From assembly GCA_029252265.1 (NCBI GenBank), contig JAQXBT010000076.1, positions 1-44,229 of the forward strand: a stretch of DNA of 44,229 nucleotides, given 5' to 3'. Made by a program: the position numbers and the translations under genes. Below, one piece after another: positions 34,828 through 42,556 of this stretch (positions are counted from its first letter, which is position 1; each line of letters begins with the position of its first letter). Under the pieces are notes generated by a model. It saw only the letters and a program-made list of their open reading frames with translations, was not told where the DNA came from and did not search any database. Origin of the DNA: Flavobacteriaceae bacterium. Lineage in GTDB: Bacteria; Bacteroidota; Bacteroidia; Flavobacteriales; Flavobacteriaceae.

Positions 34828-36447
34828 ATGGCATTAAATTCAATAAACCCAACTCAAACTAAAGCTTGGGACAAATTAAAAGATCACTTTGAAGCAATCA
34901 AAGACGACCATATGAAAACATGGTTTGAACAAAACCCTGGGCGAGCAGATGAATTCACAATTAAATGGGACGACTTTTATGTCGATTTCTCAAAAAATAG
35001 AATGACTTCTGAAACCATGCAACTTTTCAAAGAATTAGCTGAAGAGATTAAACTTAAGGAAGCCGTTTTAAGTTATTTTGAAGGGGATACCATCAATCAA
35101 ACAGAAGGTAGAGCGGTGATGCATACGGCGCTTCGTGCGCCAGAAAACTCCAAAATTCTTGTGGATGGTGTTAATGTTATTCCCGAAATTTACAAGGTCA
35201 AGGCCCTAATGAAAAACTTTTCGGATGCCATTATTAACGGCACCAAAAAAGGATTTTCTAACAAAGCATTTACCGATGTTGTGAATATCGGAATTGGTGG
35301 TTCAGATTTAGGCCCTGCCATGGTGGTCGATTCGTTGGCTTTTTATGGCAATCATCTAAAACCACATTTTGTCAGTAATGTCGATGGAGATCATGTTAAC
35401 GAAGTCTTAAAGACGCTTAATCCAGAAACAACACTGTTTGTGATTGTCTCTAAAACATTTACAACGCAGGAAACATTATCAAACGCCACAACAATTAGAG
35501 ACTGGTTTTTAAAACACGCCACTCAGGACGATGTGGCAAAGCATTTTGTAGCAGTTTCAACAAACACGGCCAAAGTAGAAGCCTTTGGAATTGAGCCCTC
35601 CAATATTTTTCCGATGTGGGATTGGGTAGGCGGACGTTTTTCACTTTGGAGCGCCGTTGGTTTAAGCATTAGTTTGGCAGTTGGGCATGACAATTTCGAA
35701 TCCCTTTTAGAAGGCGCTCATAAAATGGACACCCATTTTAGGGAGGAAGAATTTGAAACAAACATTCCAACAGTACTCGCATTTTTGAGTATTTGGTATA
35801 ATAATTTTTTCGAGGCAGAAAGTGAAGCTATTATTCCTTACACTCAATACTTGAATCAATTTGCGACCTATTTACAACAAGCCATTATGGAAAGTAATGG
35901 TAAAAGTATTGACCGATCAGGAAATGAAGTTGGCTACGACACAGGGAATTTAATTTGGGGCGAACCCGGAACCAATTCTCAACATGCCTTTTTTCAGTTG
36001 ATTCACCAAGGAACTAAATTGATTCCTGCAGATTTTATAGGGTTTACAAAATCGTTGCATGGCAACAAAGACCATCAAGACAAGTTGATTTCTAATTATT
36101 TTGCCCAAACAGAAGCTTTATTAAATGGTAAAACAAAGGATGAGGTGGTCGCAGAAGGGACTGCCCCAGAAATCATTCCTTTTAAAGTGTTTGCAGGGAA
36201 TAAACCCACAAATACCTTACTTATTAACCAACTAACTCCTGAAAGCTTAGGAAAGCTGATTGCGATGTATGAACATAAGATTTTTGTTCAAGGCGTGGTT
36301 TGGAATATCTATAGTTTTGATCAATTTGGAGTTGAATTAGGTAAACAATTAGCAACAAAAATTTTACATGAAATTAATACCAGCTCAATTACCAAGCATG
36401 ATGCTTCTACCTCCAATCTATTAAACCATTACCTAGGTAACAATTAA
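34828..36447 (+). CDS. pgi: Glucose-6-phosphate isomerase
   Basis: Pgi interconverts glucose-6-phosphate and fructose-6-phosphate in glycolysis. The 539-aa protein has the standard motifs: [14 protein letters not shown] (residues 153-166), [28 protein letters not shown], the signature [18 protein letters not shown], and [24 protein letters not shown] near residue 101 is also typical. The length fits the E. coli-type class. It is the last gene of a tight run with DUF3108, TDO and M23. No hairpin terminator follows; the next gene has its own promoter. Confidence 0.97.
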   Translation: MALNSINPTQTKAWDKLKDHFEAIKDDHMKTWFEQNPGRADEFTIKWDDFYVDFSKNRMTSETMQLFKELAEEIKLKEAVLSYFEGDTINQTEGRAVMHTALRAPENSKILVDGVNVIPEIYKVKALMKNFSDAIINGTKKGFSNKAFTDVVNIGIGGSDLGPAMVVDSLAFYGNHLKPHFVSNVDGDHVNEVLKTLNPETTLFVIVSKTFTTQETLSNATTIRDWFLKHATQDDVAKHFVAVSTNTAKVEAFGIEPSNIFPMWDWVGGRFSLWSAVGLSISLAVGHDNFESLLEGAHKMDTHFREEEFETNIPTVLAFLSIWYNNFFEAESEAIIPYTQYLNQFATYLQQAIMESNGKSIDRSGNEVGYDTGNLIWGEPGTNSQHAFFQLIHQGTKLIPADFIGFTKSLHGNKDHQDKLISNYFAQTEALLNGKTKDEVVAEGTAPEIIPFKVFAGNKPTNTLLINQLTPESLGKLIAMYEHKIFVQGVVWNIYSFDQFGVELGKQLATKILHEINTSSITKHDASTSNLLNHYLGNN

Positions 36448-36503
36448 ATTAAAGTTATAATATTTTGTTAATAATTTAGTTAAAGTTTTTAACTGAAACA
36501 TAG

Positions 36504-36533
36504 TTGTATGCAGCATAACAATAGTTATTTTTG
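36504..36533 (+). promoter_or_regulatory. Promoter of the TonB-dependent receptor gene (-33 and -7 elements)
   Basis: A TTG at 36504-36506 and TATTTTTG at 36526-36533 are separated by 19 bp. Both elements match the Bacteroidota consensus TTG-N17-23-TAnnTTTG exactly. This is the clearest full promoter in the window. It leaves a leader of about 35 bases before the ATG at 36573. Confidence 0.7.
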
Positions 36534-36572
36534 TTTAACTAATTTAAAACGTTAACAAACATAATTAAAGTT

Positions 36573-39122
36573 ATGAAAAAACTTACACAGATTTTATCTA
36601 TTGCCTTGATGGCATGTACGGTATCAGTTGCTGCACAAAGCACTGTATCAGGTACAGTTGTCGATGCTGGACAACAAGTGCCTTTACCAGGTGCTACGAT
36701 TGTTGAAAAGGGGACGTCCAATGGCGTCTCTGCTGATTTTGACGGGAATTTTACATTCAACACTAAAAACGCATCTGGAGAGGTTGTTGTTTCTTATGTT
36801 GGGTATGTATCAATGACTGTTTCTTTTTCAGGAAACTTGGACCTCGGTTCAATTGCACTAGAAGCTAGTGAATTTGGTTTAGAAGAAGTTCAAATTATTG
36901 CTTCTGTAGCAGTGGACAGAAAAACGCCAGTAGCGGTTTCTACACTAAAATCTGCTGAAATTGAGCTCAAATTAGGAACTCAAGAATTTCCAGAAATTTT
37001 AAAATCAACGCCAGGAGTCTATGCGACCAAAGCAGGTGGTGGATATGGTGACGGTCGAATTAACCTTAGAGGGTTTAGTTCTGAAAACGTTGCGGTAATG
37101 ATTAACGGAATTCCAGTAAACGACATGGAAAACGGTCGTGTCTATTGGTCTAACTGGGCTGGTCTTGGAGATGTAACTTCTTCAATGCAGGTGCAAAGAG
37201 GCCTTGGAGCTTCCAAAGTAGCGGTCCCATCTATTGGTGGAACGATCAACGTGATTACAAAAACAACAGATGTTGAAATGGGAGGAAAAGTATTTACTTC
37301 TATCGCCAATGATGGCTATGAAAAACTTGGGTTGTTATATTCAACTGGAGTTATGGATAGTGGTCTTGCAGCGACTGTTTCTGCAGCAAGAACAACTGGA
37401 AATGGATATGTCGATGGAACAGAATTTAGTGGCGTTTCTTACTTCCTGAATCTTTCTAAAGAAATTAACGACGCTCACAAACTATCGTTTTCTGTATTTG
37501 GTGCAAAACAACGCCATGGTCAACGACAAAACAGACAATTAATTCAAACATTCAGAAATTCTGAAAGAGGGAGAAAATTCAATTCTGATTGGGGTTACAA
37601 GAACGGACAAGTTACACACCAAGAAGATAATTTTTACAACAAACCTCAAATGTCTTTAAATCACTATTGGACGATTAGCGACAAAACAAGTTTATCAACA
37701 GTTGCTTATGCTTCCTACGGAACTGGTGGTGGCGGTGGAACTGCTGGAACTAACAAATTTACATTTGAATCTAATGGTCAAAGTGATTACCGTGATGGGT
37801 TGTATGGGCCGATCAATTTTGATAAAATTGTAGACGAAAACATAGCCAGTGGTGCAAATGGTTCAGAGACAATTTTAAGAGCCTCTCATAATGATCACAA
37901 CTGGTTTGGAATCCTATCAACGTTGAAAACAGATTTAACAGATAATATAGTATTATTAACTGGATTGGATTGGAGAGATTATACAGGAAAGCATTACCAA
38001 ACAGTTACGGACTTGTTAGGTGGACAGTATTTCTTTGATGATAGCGATGTAAACAACCCAAATGCAGCATTGCAAGTTGGTGACAAAAGAAGTTATAATA
38101 ACGATGGGAACGTAGGCTGGTTAGGCGCTTTTAGTCAATTAGAATATGATGTGAACGAAGACTTTAACACGTTCATCTCTTTAGCAGTTTCAAACACTTC
38201 GTACCAAAGGGTTGATTACTTCAAGTTTTTAGATTCGGATCCATTACAAACGACTGATACTTACAATTTTTTAGGGTACAGTGTTAAAGGGGGTGCAAAT
38301 TATAGAATAGGTCAAAAACACAATGTTTTTGCAAACGTAGGGTACTTCGAAAAAGCACCAGAATTTGGCGCTGTATTTTTAAACAACGGGAATCAAAATC
38401 TTAATAAAGACGCTGAAAACCAAAAAATTACAAGTTTTGAGTTAGGATACGGATTTCGTTCAACGAAATTATCTGCCAATGTAAATTTATATTCTACAGC
38501 TTGGGAAGACAGAACAGAAACACAAAGTTTCCGTCAACCAGACGAAACCATTGCTTATGCTAATATTTTAGGGGTAAATGCAATTCACACTGGAATTGAA
38601 TTGGATTTTGTTTATAGAGCCACCGAAAAATTAAGAATTACAGGAATGGCCTCTTTAGGAGACTGGAGATGGGATAGTGATGTAGAAAATGTTGATATCA
38701 TTGACGAAGATCAAAATGTGGTAGACACTGTAAACTTATTTATAAAAGATTTACATGTAGCGGATGCCGCTCAAACAACAATGGCTTTAGGGATTAATTA
38801 TAAATTAACGCCTAAAACACGTTTTGTGATCGATTACAATTACTACGCGGATCTTTACGCGCAATTTGACCCAAGTGACAGAGGGACTCAAGGAGCACCT
38901 GATGCTTGGAAAATGCCTAACTATAGCTTGTTTGATACCGTGATCAGTCACACCTTTGATTTCGGGCCTTTTGAAACAACTTTAACGGCTCGTATGAACA
39001 ATGTTTTTAATACAGAATATATTTCGGATGCCAATGACGGATCAGGTTCAACAGCCAACACTGCTTTGGTATACTACGGGTACGGAAGAACATTTAGTAT
39101 CGGAGCAAAACTTAACTTCTAA
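36573..39122 (+). CDS. TonB-dependent outer-membrane receptor
   Basis: This 849-aa receptor would import a bulky nutrient across the outer membrane with TonB energy. A signal peptide (residues 1-21, ending SVAAQ) is followed by a carboxypeptidase-regulatory-like domain (about 23-100: VSGTVVDAGQQVPLPGATI, SYVGYVS). Next come a candidate TonB box region (LEEVQIIA, near 103-110) and a plug domain with STPGVYATKAGGGYGDGRIN, LRGFSSENVAVMINGIPVN and IGGTINVITK. The barrel ends with SIGAKLNF, with terminal Phe. It has no SusC-specific features I can name, so the substrate is unknown. A lipoprotein gene 11 bp downstream occupies the position of a SusD partner. The plug shares NGR-x2-WSNW with the second receptor at 42557. 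Confidence 0.93.
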   Translation: MKKLTQILSIALMACTVSVAAQSTVSGTVVDAGQQVPLPGATIVEKGTSNGVSADFDGNFTFNTKNASGEVVVSYVGYVSMTVSFSGNLDLGSIALEASEFGLEEVQIIASVAVDRKTPVAVSTLKSAEIELKLGTQEFPEILKSTPGVYATKAGGGYGDGRINLRGFSSENVAVMINGIPVNDMENGRVYWSNWAGLGDVTSSMQVQRGLGASKVAVPSIGGTINVITKTTDVEMGGKVFTSIANDGYEKLGLLYSTGVMDSGLAATVSAARTTGNGYVDGTEFSGVSYFLNLSKEINDAHKLSFSVFGAKQRHGQRQNRQLIQTFRNSERGRKFNSDWGYKNGQVTHQEDNFYNKPQMSLNHYWTISDKTSLSTVAYASYGTGGGGGTAGTNKFTFESNGQSDYRDGLYGPINFDKIVDENIASGANGSETILRASHNDHNWFGILSTLKTDLTDNIVLLTGLDWRDYTGKHYQTVTDLLGGQYFFDDSDVNNPNAALQVGDKRSYNNDGNVGWLGAFSQLEYDVNEDFNTFISLAVSNTSYQRVDYFKFLDSDPLQTTDTYNFLGYSVKGGANYRIGQKHNVFANVGYFEKAPEFGAVFLNNGNQNLNKDAENQKITSFELGYGFRSTKLSANVNLYSTAWEDRTETQSFRQPDETIAYANILGVNAIHTGIELDFVYRATEKLRITGMASLGDWRWDSDVENVDIIDEDQNVVDTVNLFIKDLHVADAAQTTMALGINYKLTPKTRFVIDYNYYADLYAQFDPSDRGTQGAPDAWKMPNYSLFDTVISHTFDFGPFETTLTARMNNVFNTEYISDANDGSGSTANTALVYYGYGRTFSIGAKLNF

Positions 39123-39133
39123 AAAATAAGATA

Positions 39134-40801
39134 ATGAAAAAAATAATTTATTGTTTAGCAATTTTAGGAACAACCTTTATGGGTTGTGAACCTAATGAAG
39201 ACATCTATAACAATCTTGATTCAGTTGACAATCCAGGATTTGATTATATTCAAGCGGTAGAGACCTACGTCTTTACTCCAGAAGATTACGAGCTTTTTGA
39301 AACTGAATTAAACGAAGAGGAATTTTTTGAAACGCAAGCTCAAGCAGATCAATTAATCCCTGGCTTTTTAGCAGATAAATACCCTGTATGGGGAGAAGGC
39401 TCCTTAGTGAATGTGACATACAACTTATTTGATGAAACAACTTTAGAAGTGCTTTCTACGACAGAGACCTTATCAAATATAAATCAAGTTGATGGCTATT
39501 TAGCAAGTAACTATGAAACTGCTGAAAATGGAACTTTTGTAGAGTTAACGTATAATGCGGATGTATTATCGTATGAATTATCGGAAGGTGATTTTGAAAA
39601 AATCGGGAATGCCTTAAGTTCTTCTTATCCTGAAGCGGCTTCAAGTGCAGCAAATTACTCAAACTTTGATAGAAGATCAGATAGAGCTGCGTATTGGTCC
39701 GATGGAATGATTTTAGAAGGTTTTAACGAGTTATTGGGAGGTGAATATAGTGCAGGACAAGTGGTGGCTGTGACGTTTGCTATTTATGACGGCGGAACTA
39801 ATTTTTCTGAATCATTTACGGTTCAATACACTGGAAGCGGATTCTCAAAATTAGATGTTGAGGTTTCTGGAATATCTGCTACAGAGTACACTTTAGGGTC
39901 ATCTGATTATGATACAATAGGAGATGCATTAGCAGCGTCTTACCCTGGCCCGGCGGATAATGCCTCAAGTTATGGAAGTTTTGATGTAAGAGATACTTCT
40001 GATAACTACTGGAGTGATGCTATGATTTTAGAAGGGTTAAATGTTATTTTACCAACGGCAACAGAAGGCGATGTATACGCTGTAAGCTATAAAACCTACA
40101 ATGGTTCTGTTGGCACACAAACGATGACGTTATTATATACCGATGGTGCTTATATTGCAAATGCAACGATCGTAGAAATAACAACAGTCGTAGCTAAGAA
40201 CGATGGAGATTGGGAATTCCCTTATGTGTTTACAGCAAAAGACTACGATTCATTCGGGTTTAATTATCCTAACTTTGGAAGTAGTAGTATTTATATTATT
40301 GATATTTTCTTAGAAGGTTTATACCCATTTGCTAAACAAGGCGATGTTGCTATGGTGCAATATGATTATTATGCGGGATCCACTTCAACAAAATATGGAC
40401 ATAGCATTTTTGATGGCGACAAATGGACTTTAACACCAGATGTTATTGAAACGTCATTTCAGTATGGTTTTGAAGATGGTGCATGGTTACCAGACAATAC
40501 CATTAAATATATGTTATTAGATGCAGATGTTGACTTAATCTCGAGTGCGTTCATTGATATCTATCCTGGACCCGCAGACAATGTCGGCTACTTTGGAAGT
40601 TTTGACAGAAGAAGTGGAAGTTCAAACTTCTGGTCTGACGAAATGTTATTGGAAGCAGCTAATGTATTATTAGACGCAAGAGATCCGAGTGCCGCAGAAG
40701 GCCAAAAATATGCTCTAAATTTTGTAGTCTATACTGGATCAACTGGTATTGAAAGCAAAACGGTGATCAAAACGGGTGGTGTTTGGTTATATAAAGAATA
40801 A
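39134..40801 (+). CDS. Repeat-containing lipoprotein of unknown family, paired with the TonB receptor
   Basis: I do not recognise a named family. The 555-aa protein has a lipoprotein signal (MKKIIYCLAILGTTFMGC, C18), so it is membrane-anchored, and probably surface-exposed given its partner. The mature part contains about five degenerate repeats of 70-100 residues: roughly 45-142, 147-237, 252-342, 364-434 and 462-553. The consensus in the best copies is DYDxIGxALxxxYPGPADN, xYGSFDxR, YWSDxMILEGLN, then EGxxYAVxYxxYxGS. Copies 3 and 5 share PGPADN; copies 2, 3 and 5 share the SFDxR-like and WSDxM motifs. It follows the receptor by 11 bp, in the position of SusD in polysaccharide-utilisation pairs, but it shows no helical TPR-like SusD features. 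A strong terminator follows. Confidence 0.85.
   Translation: MKKIIYCLAILGTTFMGCEPNEDIYNNLDSVDNPGFDYIQAVETYVFTPEDYELFETELNEEEFFETQAQADQLIPGFLADKYPVWGEGSLVNVTYNLFDETTLEVLSTTETLSNINQVDGYLASNYETAENGTFVELTYNADVLSYELSEGDFEKIGNALSSSYPEAASSAANYSNFDRRSDRAAYWSDGMILEGFNELLGGEYSAGQVVAVTFAIYDGGTNFSESFTVQYTGSGFSKLDVEVSGISATEYTLGSSDYDTIGDALAASYPGPADNASSYGSFDVRDTSDNYWSDAMILEGLNVILPTATEGDVYAVSYKTYNGSVGTQTMTLLYTDGAYIANATIVEITTVVAKNDGDWEFPYVFTAKDYDSFGFNYPNFGSSSIYIIDIFLEGLYPFAKQGDVAMVQYDYYAGSTSTKYGHSIFDGDKWTLTPDVIETSFQYGFEDGAWLPDNTIKYMLLDADVDLISSAFIDIYPGPADNVGYFGSFDRRSGSSNFWSDEMLLEAANVLLDARDPSAAEGQKYALNFVVYTGSTGIESKTVIKTGGVWLYKE
39572..40792 (+). repeat. Degenerate protein-level tandem repeats in the lipoprotein gene
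   Basis: The better-conserved units are at 39572-39844, 39887-40159 and 40517-40792, with a weaker one at 40223-40435. A still weaker copy may lie upstream at about 39266-39559. Similarity is at the amino-acid level (PGPADN, FDxR, WSDxMILE); the DNA copies have diverged, so the duplication is old. Confidence 0.75.
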
Positions 40802-40822
40802 TCAATCCGTCATTCTAAATTT

Positions 40823-40858
40823 AAAAGCCTCTTAGTTTACTAAGAGGCTTTTTTTTAT
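40823..40858 (+). terminator. Rho-independent terminator of the receptor/lipoprotein operon
   Basis: AAAAGCCTCTTAG and CTAAGAGGCTTTT form a 13-bp stem with loop TTTA, followed by a T run. It lies 21 bp after the lipoprotein stop codon. Confidence 0.9.
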
Positions 40859-40895
40859 CTTCACCCAAAATTTAATAAACTAAAAACGATATATC

Positions 40896-41327
40896 ATGAT
40901 CAAAACAATTCATTCCTATTGGGCTTACTTAGTACTCGTTGTACTCGTATTGGCCGTTTTTAAATCGCTAGTAGGCTACTTTGGTAAAAAAGACTACGAT
41001 GCCAAAGCCTTTCGTGTCGCACTCTTTACGTTGATCGTTTCACACATTCAATTATTGATTGGATTGCTGTTGTATTTTACCTCGTCCCGATTTGGTCTTT
41101 GGAGCGACTTAGGTGTTGGAGAAGTGATGAAGAATGCCAGCATTCGCTTATATCTTGTAGAGCACCCAACAATAAATATTTTAGCAGTTGCATTGATTAC
41201 TATTGGGTATTCTAAACACAAAAAGAAACTTATTTCGGGGCCTAAATACAAAACGATTGCAGTGTTTTATACCATTGCTTTGTTATTAATCCTCTCCAGA
41301 ATTCCATGGAATGTATGGCCAAACTAA
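40896..41327 (+). CDS. Small four-helix membrane protein of unknown function
   Basis: The 143-aa protein has four hydrophobic segments (SYWAYLVLVVLVLAVFKSL, VALFTLIVSHIQLLIGLLLYF, INILAVALITIGY, YKTIAVFYTIALLLILS). Conserved-looking histidines lie near helix ends (H6, the SHIQ of helix 2, the EHPTIN before helix 3 and KHKKK). Such a pattern could hold heme, and similar flavobacterial proteins are, from memory, sometimes labelled cytochrome b-like, but I see no firm proof. It has its own terminator downstream and is preceded by another terminator, so it is a single-gene transcript. No clear -7 box was found. Confidence 0.7.
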   Translation: MIKTIHSYWAYLVLVVLVLAVFKSLVGYFGKKDYDAKAFRVALFTLIVSHIQLLIGLLLYFTSSRFGLWSDLGVGEVMKNASIRLYLVEHPTINILAVALITIGYSKHKKKLISGPKYKTIAVFYTIALLLILSRIPWNVWPN

Positions 41328-41332
41328 CCCAT

Positions 41333-41362
41333 AAAAAAAGCAGCCAATTGGCTGCTTTTTTT
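41333..41362. terminator. Bidirectional hairpin terminator between convergent genes
   Basis: AAAAAAAGCAGCC and GGCTGCTTTTTTT form a 13-bp stem around AATT. A/T runs flank it on both sides, so it can end both the small membrane-protein gene (+) and the nuclease-family gene (-). Confidence 0.9.
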
Positions 41363-41390
41363 ATGAATTAAAGTACTTTAAAGTCAACGA

Positions 41391-42464
41391 TTAGTCCACT
41401 TGTCGAATCACATGCACATAGACCGGAAAGTGATCACTGTATCCATCGATGAATTTTCCGTATGAAAAACTTCTAAAAGGATAGCCCTTGAAACGTCCGT
41501 CTTTGTTCAAGAGATAAGGTTTATTGTAAACACCCGCTTTATAAAATCGAAACGAGGAAAAGTCTTTATCTAGTAATGGTTTCGTCATTAAAATCTGATC
41601 AAACAAAAACCAAACACCGCGGTAGGCATTCGTTCCACCTCCATTTTTATAAATGGTTTCCATCGGATTGTAAATGCCTTTTAAGCCAACAGCCTTTTTC
41701 TTTCTTTTAGTTTTGAGAACTTTCTTCAAACTTTTATTCGTTGGATTGTCATTTAAGTCACCCATTGTAAAAATCTTTGCATAGGGATCAATCGATTGTA
41801 GTGAGTCTGTAAGGCGTTTGCTGAGTCTTGCTGCGGCCTCTCGTTTGGGGCTACTCTTTTCTTCGCCTCCACGTCGAGAAGGCCAGTGATTTACCATCAA
41901 GTGAATGAGGTCTCCTTCGAGATACCCACTAACCAAAAGTTGATCTCTGGTATGGTCGGGTTTATTTTCTTCGGTATCAAATAAATTTAATGTATGCGTA
42001 CTCGAAACTATCGGGTCAAAAAGTGCTTTTTGATACATCAGCGCTACATCAATACCACGTTCGTCGGGAGAATCGAAATGGATAATACCATAATCTTTAT
42101 CAATTAATAAAGAATCATTCGCAAGATCTTCAACCACAGATCGGTTTTCTACTTCTGCTAAACCAATGATTGCAGGAGTGTTTTTGGACACATCGGCGCC
42201 AATTTCAGAAATCACACGCGCCATATTTTTGACTTTTTTGAGATAGACTTCTTCACGCCCAAATTTTAGCTCCATGATAGGACTTGCTTCGTCATTCTTG
42301 TTGGGATCGTTAATGGTATCGAAAAGATTTTCTACATTATAAAATGCAATCGTATGCACTTTAAATTTTTTGGTATCCTGAGCGTCAATCGTGCCAAAAC
42401 TGACAATGAATGCCAACACAAAGAGAGTAATTTGTTTGGGAGTCAAAACCGTAATTTTTTTCAT
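41391..42464 (-). CDS. Endonuclease/exonuclease/phosphatase family protein, exported
   Basis: The 357-aa protein belongs to the DNase I-like metal-dependent phosphoesterase superfamily. Members act on DNA, phospholipids or inositol phosphates, so the substrate is open. An N-terminal signal peptide spans about residues 1-28 (ITLFVLAFIVSFGTIDAQ), so it works outside the cytoplasm. Catalytic motifs are in order: FYNVENLFDT (Asn), GLAEVENRSVV (metal Glu), VNHWPSRRGG (His), MGDLNDNP (Asp and Asn), and YSDHFPVYV (Asp-His pair). All expected active-site residues are present. The gene is divergent from the second TonB receptor with a 92-bp gap. Its 3' end shares a bidirectional terminator. Confidence 0.9.
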   Translation of the reverse strand: MKKITVLTPKQITLFVLAFIVSFGTIDAQDTKKFKVHTIAFYNVENLFDTINDPNKNDEASPIMELKFGREEVYLKKVKNMARVISEIGADVSKNTPAIIGLAEVENRSVVEDLANDSLLIDKDYGIIHFDSPDERGIDVALMYQKALFDPIVSSTHTLNLFDTEENKPDHTRDQLLVSGYLEGDLIHLMVNHWPSRRGGEEKSSPKREAAARLSKRLTDSLQSIDPYAKIFTMGDLNDNPTNKSLKKVLKTKRKKKAVGLKGIYNPMETIYKNGGGTNAYRGVWFLFDQILMTKPLLDKDFSSFRFYKAGVYNKPYLLNKDGRFKGYPFRSFSYGKFIDGYSDHFPVYVHVIRQVD

Positions 42465-42480
42465 ATCTAATTTAGAATAA

Positions 42481-42511
42481 TTGGAATTTTCTATAAAAGT
42501 AAATATTTTTC
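42481..42511 (+). promoter_or_regulatory. Candidate promoter of the second TonB-dependent receptor
   Basis: TTG at 42481-42483 and TATTTTTC at 42504-42511 (one mismatch to TAnnTTTG) are 20 bp apart, a normal spacing. The start codon is 45 bp downstream. The opposite strand has TACTTTTA at 42494-42501, a possible weak -7 box for the divergent gene. Confidence 0.45.
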
Positions 42512-42556
42512 GTAAATTAAAGCCGTCAATGATTGTTAATTAACCCCAAATCAACA

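Noticed and set aside
36476-36542. Inverted repeat TTAGTTAAA / TTTAACTAA flanking the receptor promoter
   Set aside because: The nine-base arms are all A/T except one base and about 50 bp apart; in such AT-rich DNA this is expected by chance, so I do not call an operator.
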